Positions 17,515 to 25,670 of a stretch of DNA of 64,000 nt are shown here, piece by piece (within the stretch, counting starts at the first letter, position 1; the number at the start of each line of letters is the position of its first letter). The stretch is from Caenispirillum salinarum AK4 (GTDB lineage Bacteria; Pseudomonadota; Alphaproteobacteria; Rhodospirillales; Rhodospirillaceae): the NCBI RefSeq assembly GCF_000315795.1, contig NZ_ANHY01000003.1:1-64000 (forward strand), read 5' to 3'. A program made the position numbers and the translations under genes. The notes under the pieces were generated by a model. It did no database searches and was not told the DNA's origin. It saw only the letters and a list, made by a program, of their open reading frames with translations.

Positions 17515-18486
17515 ATGACTTCCCGCTCACGCTATCCGATGCCGCTCCGGATGATCGCCCTGGTTGCCGGGCTGTGGCTTGTTCTTGCGGCGGTGCTGGG
17601 TGTGTTTGCCTGGAAGACCTTGCAGGGCTGCGGCCTCGCGCTGCCCGACGGCACCGTTCTGGTCGAATGGTGCAAGGTTCCCTCGCGCGCCGACGAGCTT
17701 GCCGCGCTGGAGGCTGAGCAGCGGGGCCTGGAGGATGCCATCACCCGTCTCGAACGCGAGGTGAACGACACGCCGTTCTGCGGTGCCGGTTGCCTCTTCG
17801 AGGGGGAGGACGTGGCCGTCGACCTCTACCTGCTTCAGGACCTGTCGGGCTCTTTCTCCGACGACCTGTCCAACCTGGTCGCCGCCATCGAGGATCTGGT
17901 GGCCCGCGGTGAAGACGGGCGGCTGCCGGCGGGATTCCGCCTGGGCGCCGGCAGCTTCACCGACAAGCCGATCCGGCCGTTCGGCGACCCCTCGCGGGAC
18001 TATTCCTTCCGCTCGGCGGTTTCCATCACCGACGACCTGCCGAAGGTGTCGGAGGCCGTCCGCGCCTTCACCATCGACAGCGGCGGAAACACCGGCGAGG
18101 AAGCCCAGTTCGAGGCGATGATCGAGGTACTGGGCGCCATGGACGACATGGGCTTCCGTCCCGACGCGCGCAAGTTCCTGGTGATCGTCACGGATGCCCC
18201 CGCTCATGTCGCCGGCGACTGGGAAGACGCGCCGGCGCCGGAAGACGGCATCGCCGACGGCGACGGCCTCAACGAGGACTACCCCAGCCGCGCCATCCTG
18301 AAGGAGCGCCTGCAGGCCACCGGCGTGACGCCGATCTTCCTCGTCGCCTCGGGCGGGGCCCAGGCCTTCTACCGGCAGGTGACGGAAGACACCGGGTCCG
18401 GCGTCGTGATTCCCATCACCTCCGACAGTTCCGGTCTGCTGGACGCCCTGTTCGAGGGAATCTTCGGCACCTGCGTGGGCGCCTGA
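17515..18486 (+). CDS. Membrane-anchored vWA protein resembling the integrin beta I-like domain
   Basis: 323 residues. A membrane helix (about 13-33) precedes a short coiled coil and a vWA domain from about residue 100. The segment VDLYLLQDLSGSFSDDL carries MIDAS Asp109-x-Ser111-x-Ser113 plus Asp116-Asp117, matching the MIDAS and ADMIDAS aspartates of integrin beta (DLSYSMKDDL there). Further landmarks follow in integrin order: a GAGSFTDKP strand, a Glu-rich EEAQFEAM segment where integrins have PEGGFDAIM, TDAPAHVAGD, and DYPS before a helix. The comparison is with integrin sequences known from memory, not an alignment. Integrin-like vWA domains exist in a few bacteria. The open frame extends upstream, but ATG 17515 gives a natural anchor start. 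It is the last gene of the run, convergent with the LysR gene after 7 nt. Confidence 0.82.
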   Translation: MTSRSRYPMPLRMIALVAGLWLVLAAVLGVFAWKTLQGCGLALPDGTVLVEWCKVPSRADELAALEAEQRGLEDAITRLEREVNDTPFCGAGCLFEGEDVAVDLYLLQDLSGSFSDDLSNLVAAIEDLVARGEDGRLPAGFRLGAGSFTDKPIRPFGDPSRDYSFRSAVSITDDLPKVSEAVRAFTIDSGGNTGEEAQFEAMIEVLGAMDDMGFRPDARKFLVIVTDAPAHVAGDWEDAPAPEDGIADGDGLNEDYPSRAILKERLQATGVTPIFLVASGGAQAFYRQVTEDTGSGVVIPITSDSSGLLDALFEGIFGTCVGA

Positions 18487-18493
18487 TCTTTCA

Positions 18494-19408
18494 TCAATGG
18501 CTGCCGGGCTTGCCGAGGGAGCGCGTGATGTGCTCTGCCAGCAGGCCCGCGGCCTTGGCCGTCGTGCCCGGTGCGCGCAGGAGGACGATTTCGGTGTCGG
18601 CCAGCTCCGGCAGGCCCTGGTCCGGCCCCAGCATCATCAGGCCGGGGCGGACCATTTCCTTCGGCAGGATGGTGACGCCGAGGCCGGCGCGCACGGCCGC
18701 CTGAATGCCGGCGAGGCTGGGGCTGGTGTAGACCGTGCGCCAGTGCCGCCCCGCCGCGTCCAGGGCGGAGACGGCGCGGCGGCGATAGATGTCGGGGTTC
18801 GGTGCCAGGACGAGCGGCACCTCGGCCTCGGGCGGCAGGCTCAGGCGCTCCGATCCCGCCCAGACCAGCGGCTCGCGCCAAACGCTGGCCGCCTCGTCGG
18901 CCTCAGGTCCGCTGCCGCCGGCGCTCATGGCGCCGCCGCCCTGGGGCTCGCGCTTGCACAGCACCAGGTCGTATTGCCCCTTGCCGTACCCTTCCAGCAG
19001 GTTGGCGGTGTAGTCGCAGTTGACCTCCAGGCTGACCTGCGGGTGCGCGCGGGCGAAGCGCGACAGCACGTCGGGCAGGTGCAGCGTCGCGAAATCCTCG
19101 GGCGTGCCCAGGCGCACCACGCCGCCCACGTCGGGCTCCAGCAGCCGGACGCGGGCCTCGTCGGCCGTCTTCAGCAGGCGGCGGGCGTAGGTCAGCAGGA
19201 TTTCGCCCTCGGTGGTCAGGTAGATGCCCCGCCGGTCGCGGATGAACACCTGCTGGTTCAGGGCCTCCTCCAGCCGCTTGATCTGCAGGCTGACCGCCGA
19301 CTGCGTCCGCCCCAGCCGCGCCGCCGCCCGCGTGAAGCCGCCATGGTCCGCCACCGCAACGAAGCTGCGCAGCAGGTCGAAGTCGAACGGGGGCAGGGGC
19401 GTGGGCAC
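18494..19408 (-). CDS. LysR-family transcriptional regulator
   Basis: 304 residues: an N-terminal winged helix-turn-helix (FVAVADHGGFTRAAARLGRTQSAVSLQIKRLE) and a LysR substrate domain from about residue 90. The start is GTG 19408, 3 nt after the stop of the PII-like gene. Because it sits at the end of a sbtA-sbtB operon, it probably controls that operon in response to inorganic carbon or energy status, by analogy with CbbR/CcmR-type regulators (inference). The effector cannot be read from the sequence. Confidence 0.88.
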   Translation of the reverse strand: MPTPLPPFDFDLLRSFVAVADHGGFTRAAARLGRTQSAVSLQIKRLEEALNQQVFIRDRRGIYLTTEGEILLTYARRLLKTADEARVRLLEPDVGGVVRLGTPEDFATLHLPDVLSRFARAHPQVSLEVNCDYTANLLEGYGKGQYDLVLCKREPQGGGAMSAGGSGPEADEAASVWREPLVWAGSERLSLPPEAEVPLVLAPNPDIYRRRAVSALDAAGRHWRTVYTSPSLAGIQAAVRAGLGVTILPKEMVRPGLMMLGPDQGLPELADTEIVLLRAPGTTAKAAGLLAEHITRSLGKPGSH

Positions 19409-19411
19409 CGG

Positions 19412-19723
19412 TCAGAACTTTTCGGGGCGCAGCACCTCGACATCATGCGCGAACAGGATCATCGCATAGTCATTGTAGTAGTGGTCCCACAGGTGACGCA
19501 TGATCCGGTCGGCGGTGGCGTCGTCGCAGATGACCTCGACGCGGATGTTGGCCGAGGGCCCCCAGGACCCGCTGCGGACGCCGCGGCCCCCTTTGCCGCG
19601 CGCCTCGCTGATGGTGTAGCCGTGGGCGCCCAGCTTCTCCACGTCGTCAAGGAGCCGTCCCTCGATGGCGGCCTCGGTGATGATGGTGACGCGCTTGCGC
19701 TTGGTGGCGGATGTGACGGACAT
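19412..19723 (-). CDS. sbtB: PII-like signalling protein, SbtB type
   Basis: 103 residues with the PII-like core VEKLGAHGYTISEARGKGGRG leading into the T-loop and a ferredoxin-like remainder. The start codon shares one base with the stop of the bicarbonate transporter gene (TGATG), the arrangement expected for an SbtA-SbtB pair. In cyanobacteria SbtB binds adenine nucleotides and gates SbtA. The C-terminal CGPxGC redox motif of some SbtB proteins is absent. A cytoplasmic, membrane-recruited regulator of the adjacent transporter is the likely role. Confidence 0.85.
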   Translation of the reverse strand: MSVTSATKRKRVTIITEAAIEGRLLDDVEKLGAHGYTISEARGKGGRGVRSGSWGPSANIRVEVICDDATADRIMRHLWDHYYNDYAMILFAHDVEVLRPEKF

Positions 19724-20670
19724 CAGAACACTCCTCCCGGTCCATGAACCACGCCGGCCATGGCATGATAGATCGGTATGCCGGCGATGACGTTGAACGG
19801 GAACGTTACGCCGAGGGAGGCGGTCAGGGATAGAGTCGGGTTGGCTTCCGGCACGATCAGGCGGAAGGCCGCCGGGACCGCGATGTAGGAGGCGCTGGCC
19901 GCCAGCGTCGCGACGATCACGGTTCCGCCCAGCGACAGCCCCAGCAGAAGGGAGACGCCGGTACCGATCACCGCGCCGACCAGCGGCATCCCGATGCCGA
20001 AGGCGACCAGGAACACGCCGTGGCGGCGCAGCACCGAGATCTGGGCGGCCGCGATCAGGCCCATTTCCAGCAGGAACAGCGCCAGGACGCCCTTGAACAG
20101 GTCGAAGAACATCGGCGCGATGGGTTCCACGCCCTCGGCCCCAAGCGCCCAGCCGATCAGCAGGCCGCCGACCAGCAGCACGATGCTCTTGCCCAGGAAC
20201 ACCTCATGGGCCATGCGCCCCCAGGCCGTGTCGCGGCTGACGCCACGGGCCAGCATGATGCCGATGATGATGGCCGGAACCTCCAGCACCACCACGAACA
20301 GCGGCATGTACTCTTCAAAGCTGATCTCGCGGAAGTTCAGGTAGGCAACGGCGACGGCGAAGGTGCCGACGCTGACCGAGCCGTAGTGCGCGGCGATGGA
20401 TGCCGAATCGGCGCGGTTCATGCGGCCCAGGAAGCGCAGCACCGGGAAGGCGATGAAGGGCATCAGCGTGCCCATCAGCCCGATCACGACAATCTGCGGC
20501 AGCAGGGCCAGCGGCGACTGGTTGGCCAGCTCGACGCCGCCCTTCAGGCCGATGGCGAGCAGCAGCAGGAAGCTCAGGAATTCGTAGACCGGCGCGGGCA
20601 GACGCAGGTCCGCCCGCATGAGTCCGGCTGCCACGCCCAGTACGAAGAAAAGAATGACGGGATCGACCAT
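19723..20670 (-). CDS. sbtA: SbtA-type sodium-dependent bicarbonate transporter
   Basis: 315 residues with about ten hydrophobic helices. Recognisable SbtA features are MVDPVILFFVLGVAAGL at the N-terminus, the substrate-region motif AHYGSVSVGTFAVA, and the C-terminal half GGTVIVATLAASASYIAVPAAFRL. ATG 20670 matches the family N-terminus although the frame extends further upstream. It probably imports bicarbonate with sodium and is regulated by the PII-like protein encoded next. In a non-cyanobacterium this may supply carboxylases or assist CO2 fixation (inference; no RuBisCO gene is in the window). Confidence 0.9.
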   Translation of the reverse strand: MVDPVILFFVLGVAAGLMRADLRLPAPVYEFLSFLLLLAIGLKGGVELANQSPLALLPQIVVIGLMGTLMPFIAFPVLRFLGRMNRADSASIAAHYGSVSVGTFAVAVAYLNFREISFEEYMPLFVVVLEVPAIIIGIMLARGVSRDTAWGRMAHEVFLGKSIVLLVGGLLIGWALGAEGVEPIAPMFFDLFKGVLALFLLEMGLIAAAQISVLRRHGVFLVAFGIGMPLVGAVIGTGVSLLLGLSLGGTVIVATLAASASYIAVPAAFRLIVPEANPTLSLTASLGVTFPFNVIAGIPIYHAMAGVVHGPGGVF

Positions 20671-20686
20671 TGAAAAATACCTTTGG

Positions 20687-21190
20687 TCACGCGGCGTCCG
20701 GGCGCTGGATGAAGCGCCCCGACACGCAGGAATAATAGAGCGGGCCGCCAATGACGTGCGGCCATGCGGCGGCAAGCGCCGTGACGTCGGCCGTCACGGC
20801 GGGTTCGGGCAGGCCGGCGCTGAACACAGGCCGGTAGCGCGGAGACGGCGTGCAAGGCTGATCCGTCAGCAGGCCCGTCACGACCGCCTCGTGAAGCCTA
20901 CGCCACGACGGGGCGCCAGTGAAGGTGGGGGAACGCACGCACAGCATGGACCACAGGCCCGAGACGCTGATGGTCTGCTCCACCGCGGCCGGCCGGACCC
21001 CCACCCGTTCGCACGGCAGCACCAGGACGCCGGGCGGGTGCCGCAGCGTCTCGGCATCGCACCACGCCCCGATCAGGCTCGCCCTGCCACACCCGAGGCG
21101 GCGGGTCAGGGCGGCTATGGAGTCGATGTTGAGGTGCAGGGCGCGGTGGTCATGCGCAAGGGCGAGCAGGTACATCGGGTCGTGTTGCAT
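20687..21190 (-). CDS. Hypothetical protein upstream of sbtA
   Basis: 167 residues, no family recognised. Codon third positions are strongly G/C along the whole frame, supporting real coding. The N-terminus is MQHDPMYLLALAHDHRALHLNID; no membrane segment or obvious catalytic motif is seen, although several His and Cys residues are present. It ends 16 nt before sbtA and so probably shares its transcript. A role linked to inorganic-carbon use is possible only by position. Confidence 0.6.
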   Translation of the reverse strand: MQHDPMYLLALAHDHRALHLNIDSIAALTRRLGCGRASLIGAWCDAETLRHPPGVLVLPCERVGVRPAAVEQTISVSGLWSMLCVRSPTFTGAPSWRRLHEAVVTGLLTDQPCTPSPRYRPVFSAGLPEPAVTADVTALAAAWPHVIGGPLYYSCVSGRFIQRPDAA

Positions 21191-21343
21191 CCGGATGGCG
21201 ATTGAGCTGGCGCAGGCCAGCGGCGCCGCACCCTATCCAACACGTCACTATTTGGGAAATTGATTGCGTTTATAAGATGGATTTACGTTCGAAATGGCAG
21301 GTGCCATCGGCGCCATCGGCGCCGTGTCCGGGCCGACGATCGC

Positions 21344-22585
21344 CTAGGCTTCGGCAGGGCTCGTCTGCTGCCGGCCGACCACCCGCAGGGCCCGTTCCAG
21401 CGCGCTGACGCTGTGGCTCGGCAGCGGCAGGAAGGCCTTGCAGGCGCGGCGGCAGTCGCGCTTGATGGTGTCGATGGCGTTGTGGCTGACGCAGGTGACC
21501 GGGCAGAGCACGGCGTCGGCCTGCGAAAGAGCGCTCGCCAGCCGCGCGCAGCCGTCTTCCAGCCCGCCGTCGTGGTGCAGGAATTCGCCGTTGTGGCGGG
21601 TCACCAGGTCGCGCATGTGCGCCACGGCGCGCGTCATGCCGCCGACGTAGAGGATTCGCCGCCGGCACAGGTCGAGCGGCGGCGCGGCATCCGTCGTCCC
21701 ACCCAGGCGCGGGCAGCCCGAGGATTCGCACAGCGTCAGTTCCAGGTCGGCGGCGCGGCTGCGCAGGCGGGCGGTGTCGGCGCGCAGGCCGGTCAGTTCC
21801 TCCTCCAGCGCCGCGATCCGCTCGTCCCGCCGGGTGATGCCGAGGGCGCGTTCGTTGGCCTCCGCCCGCGCGGCGTCCAGGGCGGCGCGCATCTCGGCCA
21901 GGGCCCGGCCGCTCTCCAGTTCCGCCACCCGTGCCTCAAGCTGCTCCGCCCGGCGCCGGTGCAGGTCCAGCGCCGCCACGTCGTGGCGCAGGCGGGTTTC
22001 GGTCTCGCGCCAGCGGGTGCGCTCGGCCGTCAGGGCCTCCACCTCTCCGGCCCGGCTGGCGAGCGCCCGCTCCAACTCGGCGAGGCGGCGCATGTCCACC
22101 CGCTGCGATGCGCCCGACAGGTGCGAGAGCATGTGCACCTCGCCGTAGGCCCGCTCGCGCAGGGCCTGGCAGTCCACCGGGTGCGACATCAGCGCCCAAT
22201 AGGCGCCGGGAACGTCGCCGCTGTCGCAGTGCGACTGCCACAGCTCCGTCAGCTCGTCCTCGGTGGCAGCACGGGAGAAGCGGGCGATGTGGGCGGGAAA
22301 GCGTTTGTCCAGCGCCTTGGTGACCAGTCGGGACAGCACCTTGTGCTCGGCGCAATGGTGCACGACCGCGCCGTGGATGCGGTAGTCGCTGGCATCGCGC
22401 GGCAGGTTGAAGCGCGCCTTCACGGCGATCTTGCGCAGCTCCGCCAGGGGCAGGCAGGTGCCGATGATGCTGCAATGCCATTTGCCCGGGATCTGGTCCA
22501 TCCGCCGGCGGCGCTGGGGCGCGGCCGGCACGGGCGGCGGCGTGAAGTCTTCCGGCAAAATGGGAGAGCGGGACAGCACGGTCAT
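21344..22585 (-). CDS. DUF2325-domain protein with central coiled coil
   Basis: 413 residues. The N-terminal about 150 residues contain several His/Cys (HCSIIGTCLPL, VVHHCAEHK), then comes a long coiled coil (about 170-300), and the C-terminal about 100 residues form a DUF2325 domain: ILYVGGMTRAVAHMRDLV, FLHHDGG and ADAVLCPVTCVSHNA. ATG 22585 is preceded by AAGGAG at 8 nt. It follows the exbB-like gene by 43 nt on the same strand, likely co-transcribed from the iron-control region. DUF2325 proteins have no firm biochemical role that I can state; metal or haem handling fits the context (inference). Confidence 0.82.
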   Translation of the reverse strand: MTVLSRSPILPEDFTPPPVPAAPQRRRRMDQIPGKWHCSIIGTCLPLAELRKIAVKARFNLPRDASDYRIHGAVVHHCAEHKVLSRLVTKALDKRFPAHIARFSRAATEDELTELWQSHCDSGDVPGAYWALMSHPVDCQALRERAYGEVHMLSHLSGASQRVDMRRLAELERALASRAGEVEALTAERTRWRETETRLRHDVAALDLHRRRAEQLEARVAELESGRALAEMRAALDAARAEANERALGITRRDERIAALEEELTGLRADTARLRSRAADLELTLCESSGCPRLGGTTDAAPPLDLCRRRILYVGGMTRAVAHMRDLVTRHNGEFLHHDGGLEDGCARLASALSQADAVLCPVTCVSHNAIDTIKRDCRRACKAFLPLPSHSVSALERALRVVGRQQTSPAEA

Positions 22586-22628
22586 CCTCCTTGCTCCTTG
22601 GTCGGACGGGACGGTCGGCGCGGAGCCG

Positions 22629-23390
22629 TCATTCGGCGGGTTGCAGGGCGAACCGCTGCGGCGCGGCGGGCGCTTCGCGGTGGCGGAAGTCGGCGGCCGG
22701 CTGGCGGGTGAAGACCTGCGTCGCCGCATCCTCCATGGTGCGGCCGGTGCGCTCCACCATGCCCTCCAGCCACTGATGGGCGGCGGCGGCGGGAATGGCG
22801 ACCACCAGACCGGCGGCGGTGGTCAGCAGGGCGACCCAGATGCCGCCCGAAAGGATGGACGGGTCGACCTTGCTGCCGGCCGTTTCCAGGGCCTGGAAGG
22901 CGCCGATCATGCCGATCACCGTGCCCAGCAGGCCGAGCAGCGGGCTCAGGCTCGCGATCACCGCCAGCAGCCGCAGGCCGCGGCCCAATTGGTCCAGGTG
23001 GAGGCCGGCGATGCGGGCGGCCTCCTCGCGCGCCTGGGCCGGCGTCATGTGCGGGTCGAGCCGGGTGCGCAGGGCCACCAGAAGCACCTCGGCCACCGGC
23101 GTGCGCTCGGCCTCCAGCACCGGCGGCGCCTCGTCGACGCGGCCCGCATGCCACAGCTCCAGCGCCCGATCGACCGCACGCCGGGCCCACAGGCGGCGGT
23201 GGGCGAACTGCGCCAGCTTCGCCAGCACGACGATCAGCGTGACCGCCGAGAGGACAGCCAGCACCAGCATGATCGGCCCGCCCGCCTGCACAATCTCCAG
23301 CAGACCCGCAAGCGAGCCGGGAGCGGCCTCGGCCAGCGGAGGGGCACCGGCTGTCTCTGCGCCGGCGGGCGGCGAAAGGGCATCGGGCAT
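22629..23390 (-). CDS. exbB: ExbB/TolQ/MotA-family proton channel protein
   Basis: 253 residues with three membrane helices in the ExbB pattern: one near 35-58 and two in the C-terminal half (LRLLAVIASLSPLLGLLGTVIGMIGAF and GGIWVALLTTAAGLVVAIPAA). It would energise TonB-dependent uptake, matching the divergent receptor gene. No ExbD or TonB gene is seen in the window, so partners must be encoded elsewhere. Expression from the same control region as the receptor suggests iron regulation. Confidence 0.88.
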   Translation of the reverse strand: MPDALSPPAGAETAGAPPLAEAAPGSLAGLLEIVQAGGPIMLVLAVLSAVTLIVVLAKLAQFAHRRLWARRAVDRALELWHAGRVDEAPPVLEAERTPVAEVLLVALRTRLDPHMTPAQAREEAARIAGLHLDQLGRGLRLLAVIASLSPLLGLLGTVIGMIGAFQALETAGSKVDPSILSGGIWVALLTTAAGLVVAIPAAAAHQWLEGMVERTGRTMEDAATQVFTRQPAADFRHREAPAAPQRFALQPAE

Positions 23391-23463
23391 GTCGGCATCG
23401 TCCTGGGCGGGTGATCGATAACCTCTAGATGAAAATGAAAGTCACTCGCATGTCAAGCGAGAC

Positions 23464-23484
23464 TGCAAACGAGAATCGCTTGCA
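23464..23484. promoter_or_regulatory. Fur-box-like palindrome between exbB and the TonB receptor
   Basis: 21-bp interrupted palindrome: left half TGCAAACGA, centre GAA, right half TCGCTTGCA; eight of nine bases in each arm match the other. The shape (TGCAA ... TTGCA) resembles iron-responsive Fur-family operators described in alphaproteobacteria. It lies 74 bp from the exbB start and 109 bp from the receptor start, suited to repress both. A second TTGCAAACG begins at 23480 and overlaps the right arm. Confidence 0.6.
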
Positions 23485-23592
23485 AACGGCCCGGGGGCTG
23501 GGGTAGGTGATGACGCACCGATGAAATTGCGAGGCGTTCTCAAAAAGGTCCGGAAGCAACCGGGCCGGCCGAGAGAAGGATCGGAAAGAATT

Positions 23593-25668
23593 ATGAAAAA
23601 CAGAAGGTTGGCGATCGCCGTCACGGCCGCTTCCGTGGCACACCCGACCCTGGCGCTGGCCCAGGATGCGGAGACCATCGAACTGGCGCCGGTGCTCGTT
23701 GAATCGGCGACGCGCACGGAAATCCCGCTCGATGAGACGACGAAGTCGGTGACGGTGGTCACGCGCGAAGAGGTGGAAACCCAGAAGCGCATCGACAGCA
23801 ACGTCGGCGACATTCTCTCAAAGACCGTGCCGGGCTTCAGCCCGAGCAACGAGGCCAACACGAACTACGGCCAGACCCTTCGGGGCCGCGATTTCCTGAC
23901 GCTGATCGACGGCGTGCCGCAGTCCACGCCTCTTCGCAACGGCTACCGGTCGCTCAACACCATCGATCCCGAGTCCATCGAGCGCATCGAGGTTGTGCGC
24001 GGCGGCACCGCCGTCTACGGGTTCGGCGCCTCCGGCGGCCTTGTGAACGTTGTCACCAAGCGCCCCGAAGACGGCGACATCACGTTTTCGGCAACCCCGG
24101 GCCTGCGCCTGTCGGCTACCCATCCTGCCGATTCACTCGGCTCCACCACCGCGTTGCAGGTCAGCGGCCGGACCGGTGCCGTCGATTATCTGGCGAGCGG
24201 CTCGTTCGCGACGCGCGGCGGCCATTTCGATTCCAACGGCGACCGCATCCCGGCCGACCCCACCGGCATCCAGGGCGGTCTGGCCGACAGCAACACGATC
24301 AACCTGCTCGCCAAGCTGGGAACGGAATTCGACGATGGCCGTCAGCGCGTCCAGGTCACCGGGCTGTGGCACGACTTCGAGCAGGACAGCGACTTCGCGG
24401 CGCTTGGCCAGGGCGGCAACCGGTCGGCGGGCACCAGTGCAACCGCGGTGCGCGGCGACCGCAATCCGGTCAATCCCGGCACCGAGAACCGCAACCTCAA
24501 TCTTGAGTACACGCACGCCGACATCCTGGGCAGCGCCGTGACGGCTCAGGCCTACTACGCCGAACTGGACGTGGTGTTCGGCAAGTTCCCCGGCTTCGGC
24601 CAGACCGGGATTGAATCCGAAAAGCTCGGCAGCCGGCTGACCGTCGAAACGCCCGTCGAGGCCGGTCCTGTCGGACTGGACGTCACCTGGGGCCTTGACT
24701 TCCTGCACGACGAGACGGGGCAGTACGTCACCGACGGGCCCGATATCTATCCGTATTTCGAGCAGGACGCCCTGGCCGGTTTCGCGCAGCTGGACGTGCC
24801 GGTGGCCGACTTCGGCCTGATTTCCGGTGGTCTGCGCTACGAGCACATCACGCTGGACGTCGCCGACTTCACCAATGGCGACGGCGACTTCGTGCGCGGC
24901 GGTGAACTGACGTTCAAGGAACCGCTGTTCAACGTGACGGGTACGGTGTTCCTGAACGAAAACCTGGACCTGTACGGCGGGTTCAACCAGGGCTTCACGG
25001 TGGCCGACATCAGCCGGTCGCTGAGTGACGGCAACTTCACCAGCGCCAGCGAAGCGGAGAGCGAGGTCCAGAAGACCAACAACTACGAACTCGGGCTCCG
25101 CGCGGCGTATGATCGCTGGGACGGTTCGGTGGTCGGCTTCTACAGCACCTCCGAAAACGGAACCTCGTTCGACAAGAACCTGAAGATCGTCAAGCAGCCC
25201 GAGCGCATCTGGGGCGTGGAAGCGGCCGTGAATGTGGATGCGACCGACGCGCTGCGTCTTGGCGGCACCGTCACCTGGATGGAAGGTGTCGTGGATACCG
25301 ACGACGACGGCGACTATGAAGAGGACCTTCCGGCGCTGCGCATCCCGCCGGTCAAGCTGACCGCCTACGCCGAGTACGACGTGACCGACTGGTGGACGGC
25401 GCGCCTGCAGGCCCTGCATTCGGGTGACCGCAACCCCGACAGCACGCAGTTCGGGGGAACCGACATCGATAACTACACCGTCGTCGATCTCTACAGTTCC
25501 TTCGCGGTCGGCCCGGGCAATCTGGAACTGGGCGTCGAGAACCTGTTCAACGCCGAGTACTACCCGGTCATCAATCAGGCCTATTCCTCGGTTCAGAGCT
25601 ACCAGTCGTTCTCCTACGCCCAGGGTCCGGGTACCACGGTCACCGCGGCGTATTCCTTGAAGTTCTGA
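23593..25668 (+). CDS. TonB-dependent siderophore receptor
   Basis: 691 residues with a signal peptide ending ALAQ, a TonB-box-like segment (IELAPVLVESATRTE), a plug domain (LRGRDFLTLIDGVPQ, IERIEVVRGGTAVYGFGASGGLVNVVTK) and a beta-barrel ending in the aromatic strand VTAAYSLKF. The frame extends 72 nt upstream, but ATG 23593 gives the clean signal peptide. The adjacent ferric reductase and FhuCDB-like transporter point to a ferric siderophore, probably hydroxamate type; the exact ligand is not readable. It is expected to be Fur-repressed through the palindrome upstream. Confidence 0.92.
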   Translation: MKNRRLAIAVTAASVAHPTLALAQDAETIELAPVLVESATRTEIPLDETTKSVTVVTREEVETQKRIDSNVGDILSKTVPGFSPSNEANTNYGQTLRGRDFLTLIDGVPQSTPLRNGYRSLNTIDPESIERIEVVRGGTAVYGFGASGGLVNVVTKRPEDGDITFSATPGLRLSATHPADSLGSTTALQVSGRTGAVDYLASGSFATRGGHFDSNGDRIPADPTGIQGGLADSNTINLLAKLGTEFDDGRQRVQVTGLWHDFEQDSDFAALGQGGNRSAGTSATAVRGDRNPVNPGTENRNLNLEYTHADILGSAVTAQAYYAELDVVFGKFPGFGQTGIESEKLGSRLTVETPVEAGPVGLDVTWGLDFLHDETGQYVTDGPDIYPYFEQDALAGFAQLDVPVADFGLISGGLRYEHITLDVADFTNGDGDFVRGGELTFKEPLFNVTGTVFLNENLDLYGGFNQGFTVADISRSLSDGNFTSASEAESEVQKTNNYELGLRAAYDRWDGSVVGFYSTSENGTSFDKNLKIVKQPERIWGVEAAVNVDATDALRLGGTVTWMEGVVDTDDDGDYEEDLPALRIPPVKLTAYAEYDVTDWWTARLQALHSGDRNPDSTQFGGTDIDNYTVVDLYSSFAVGPGNLELGVENLFNAEYYPVINQAYSSVQSYQSFSYAQGPGTTVTAAYSLKF

Positions 25669-25670
25669 CC

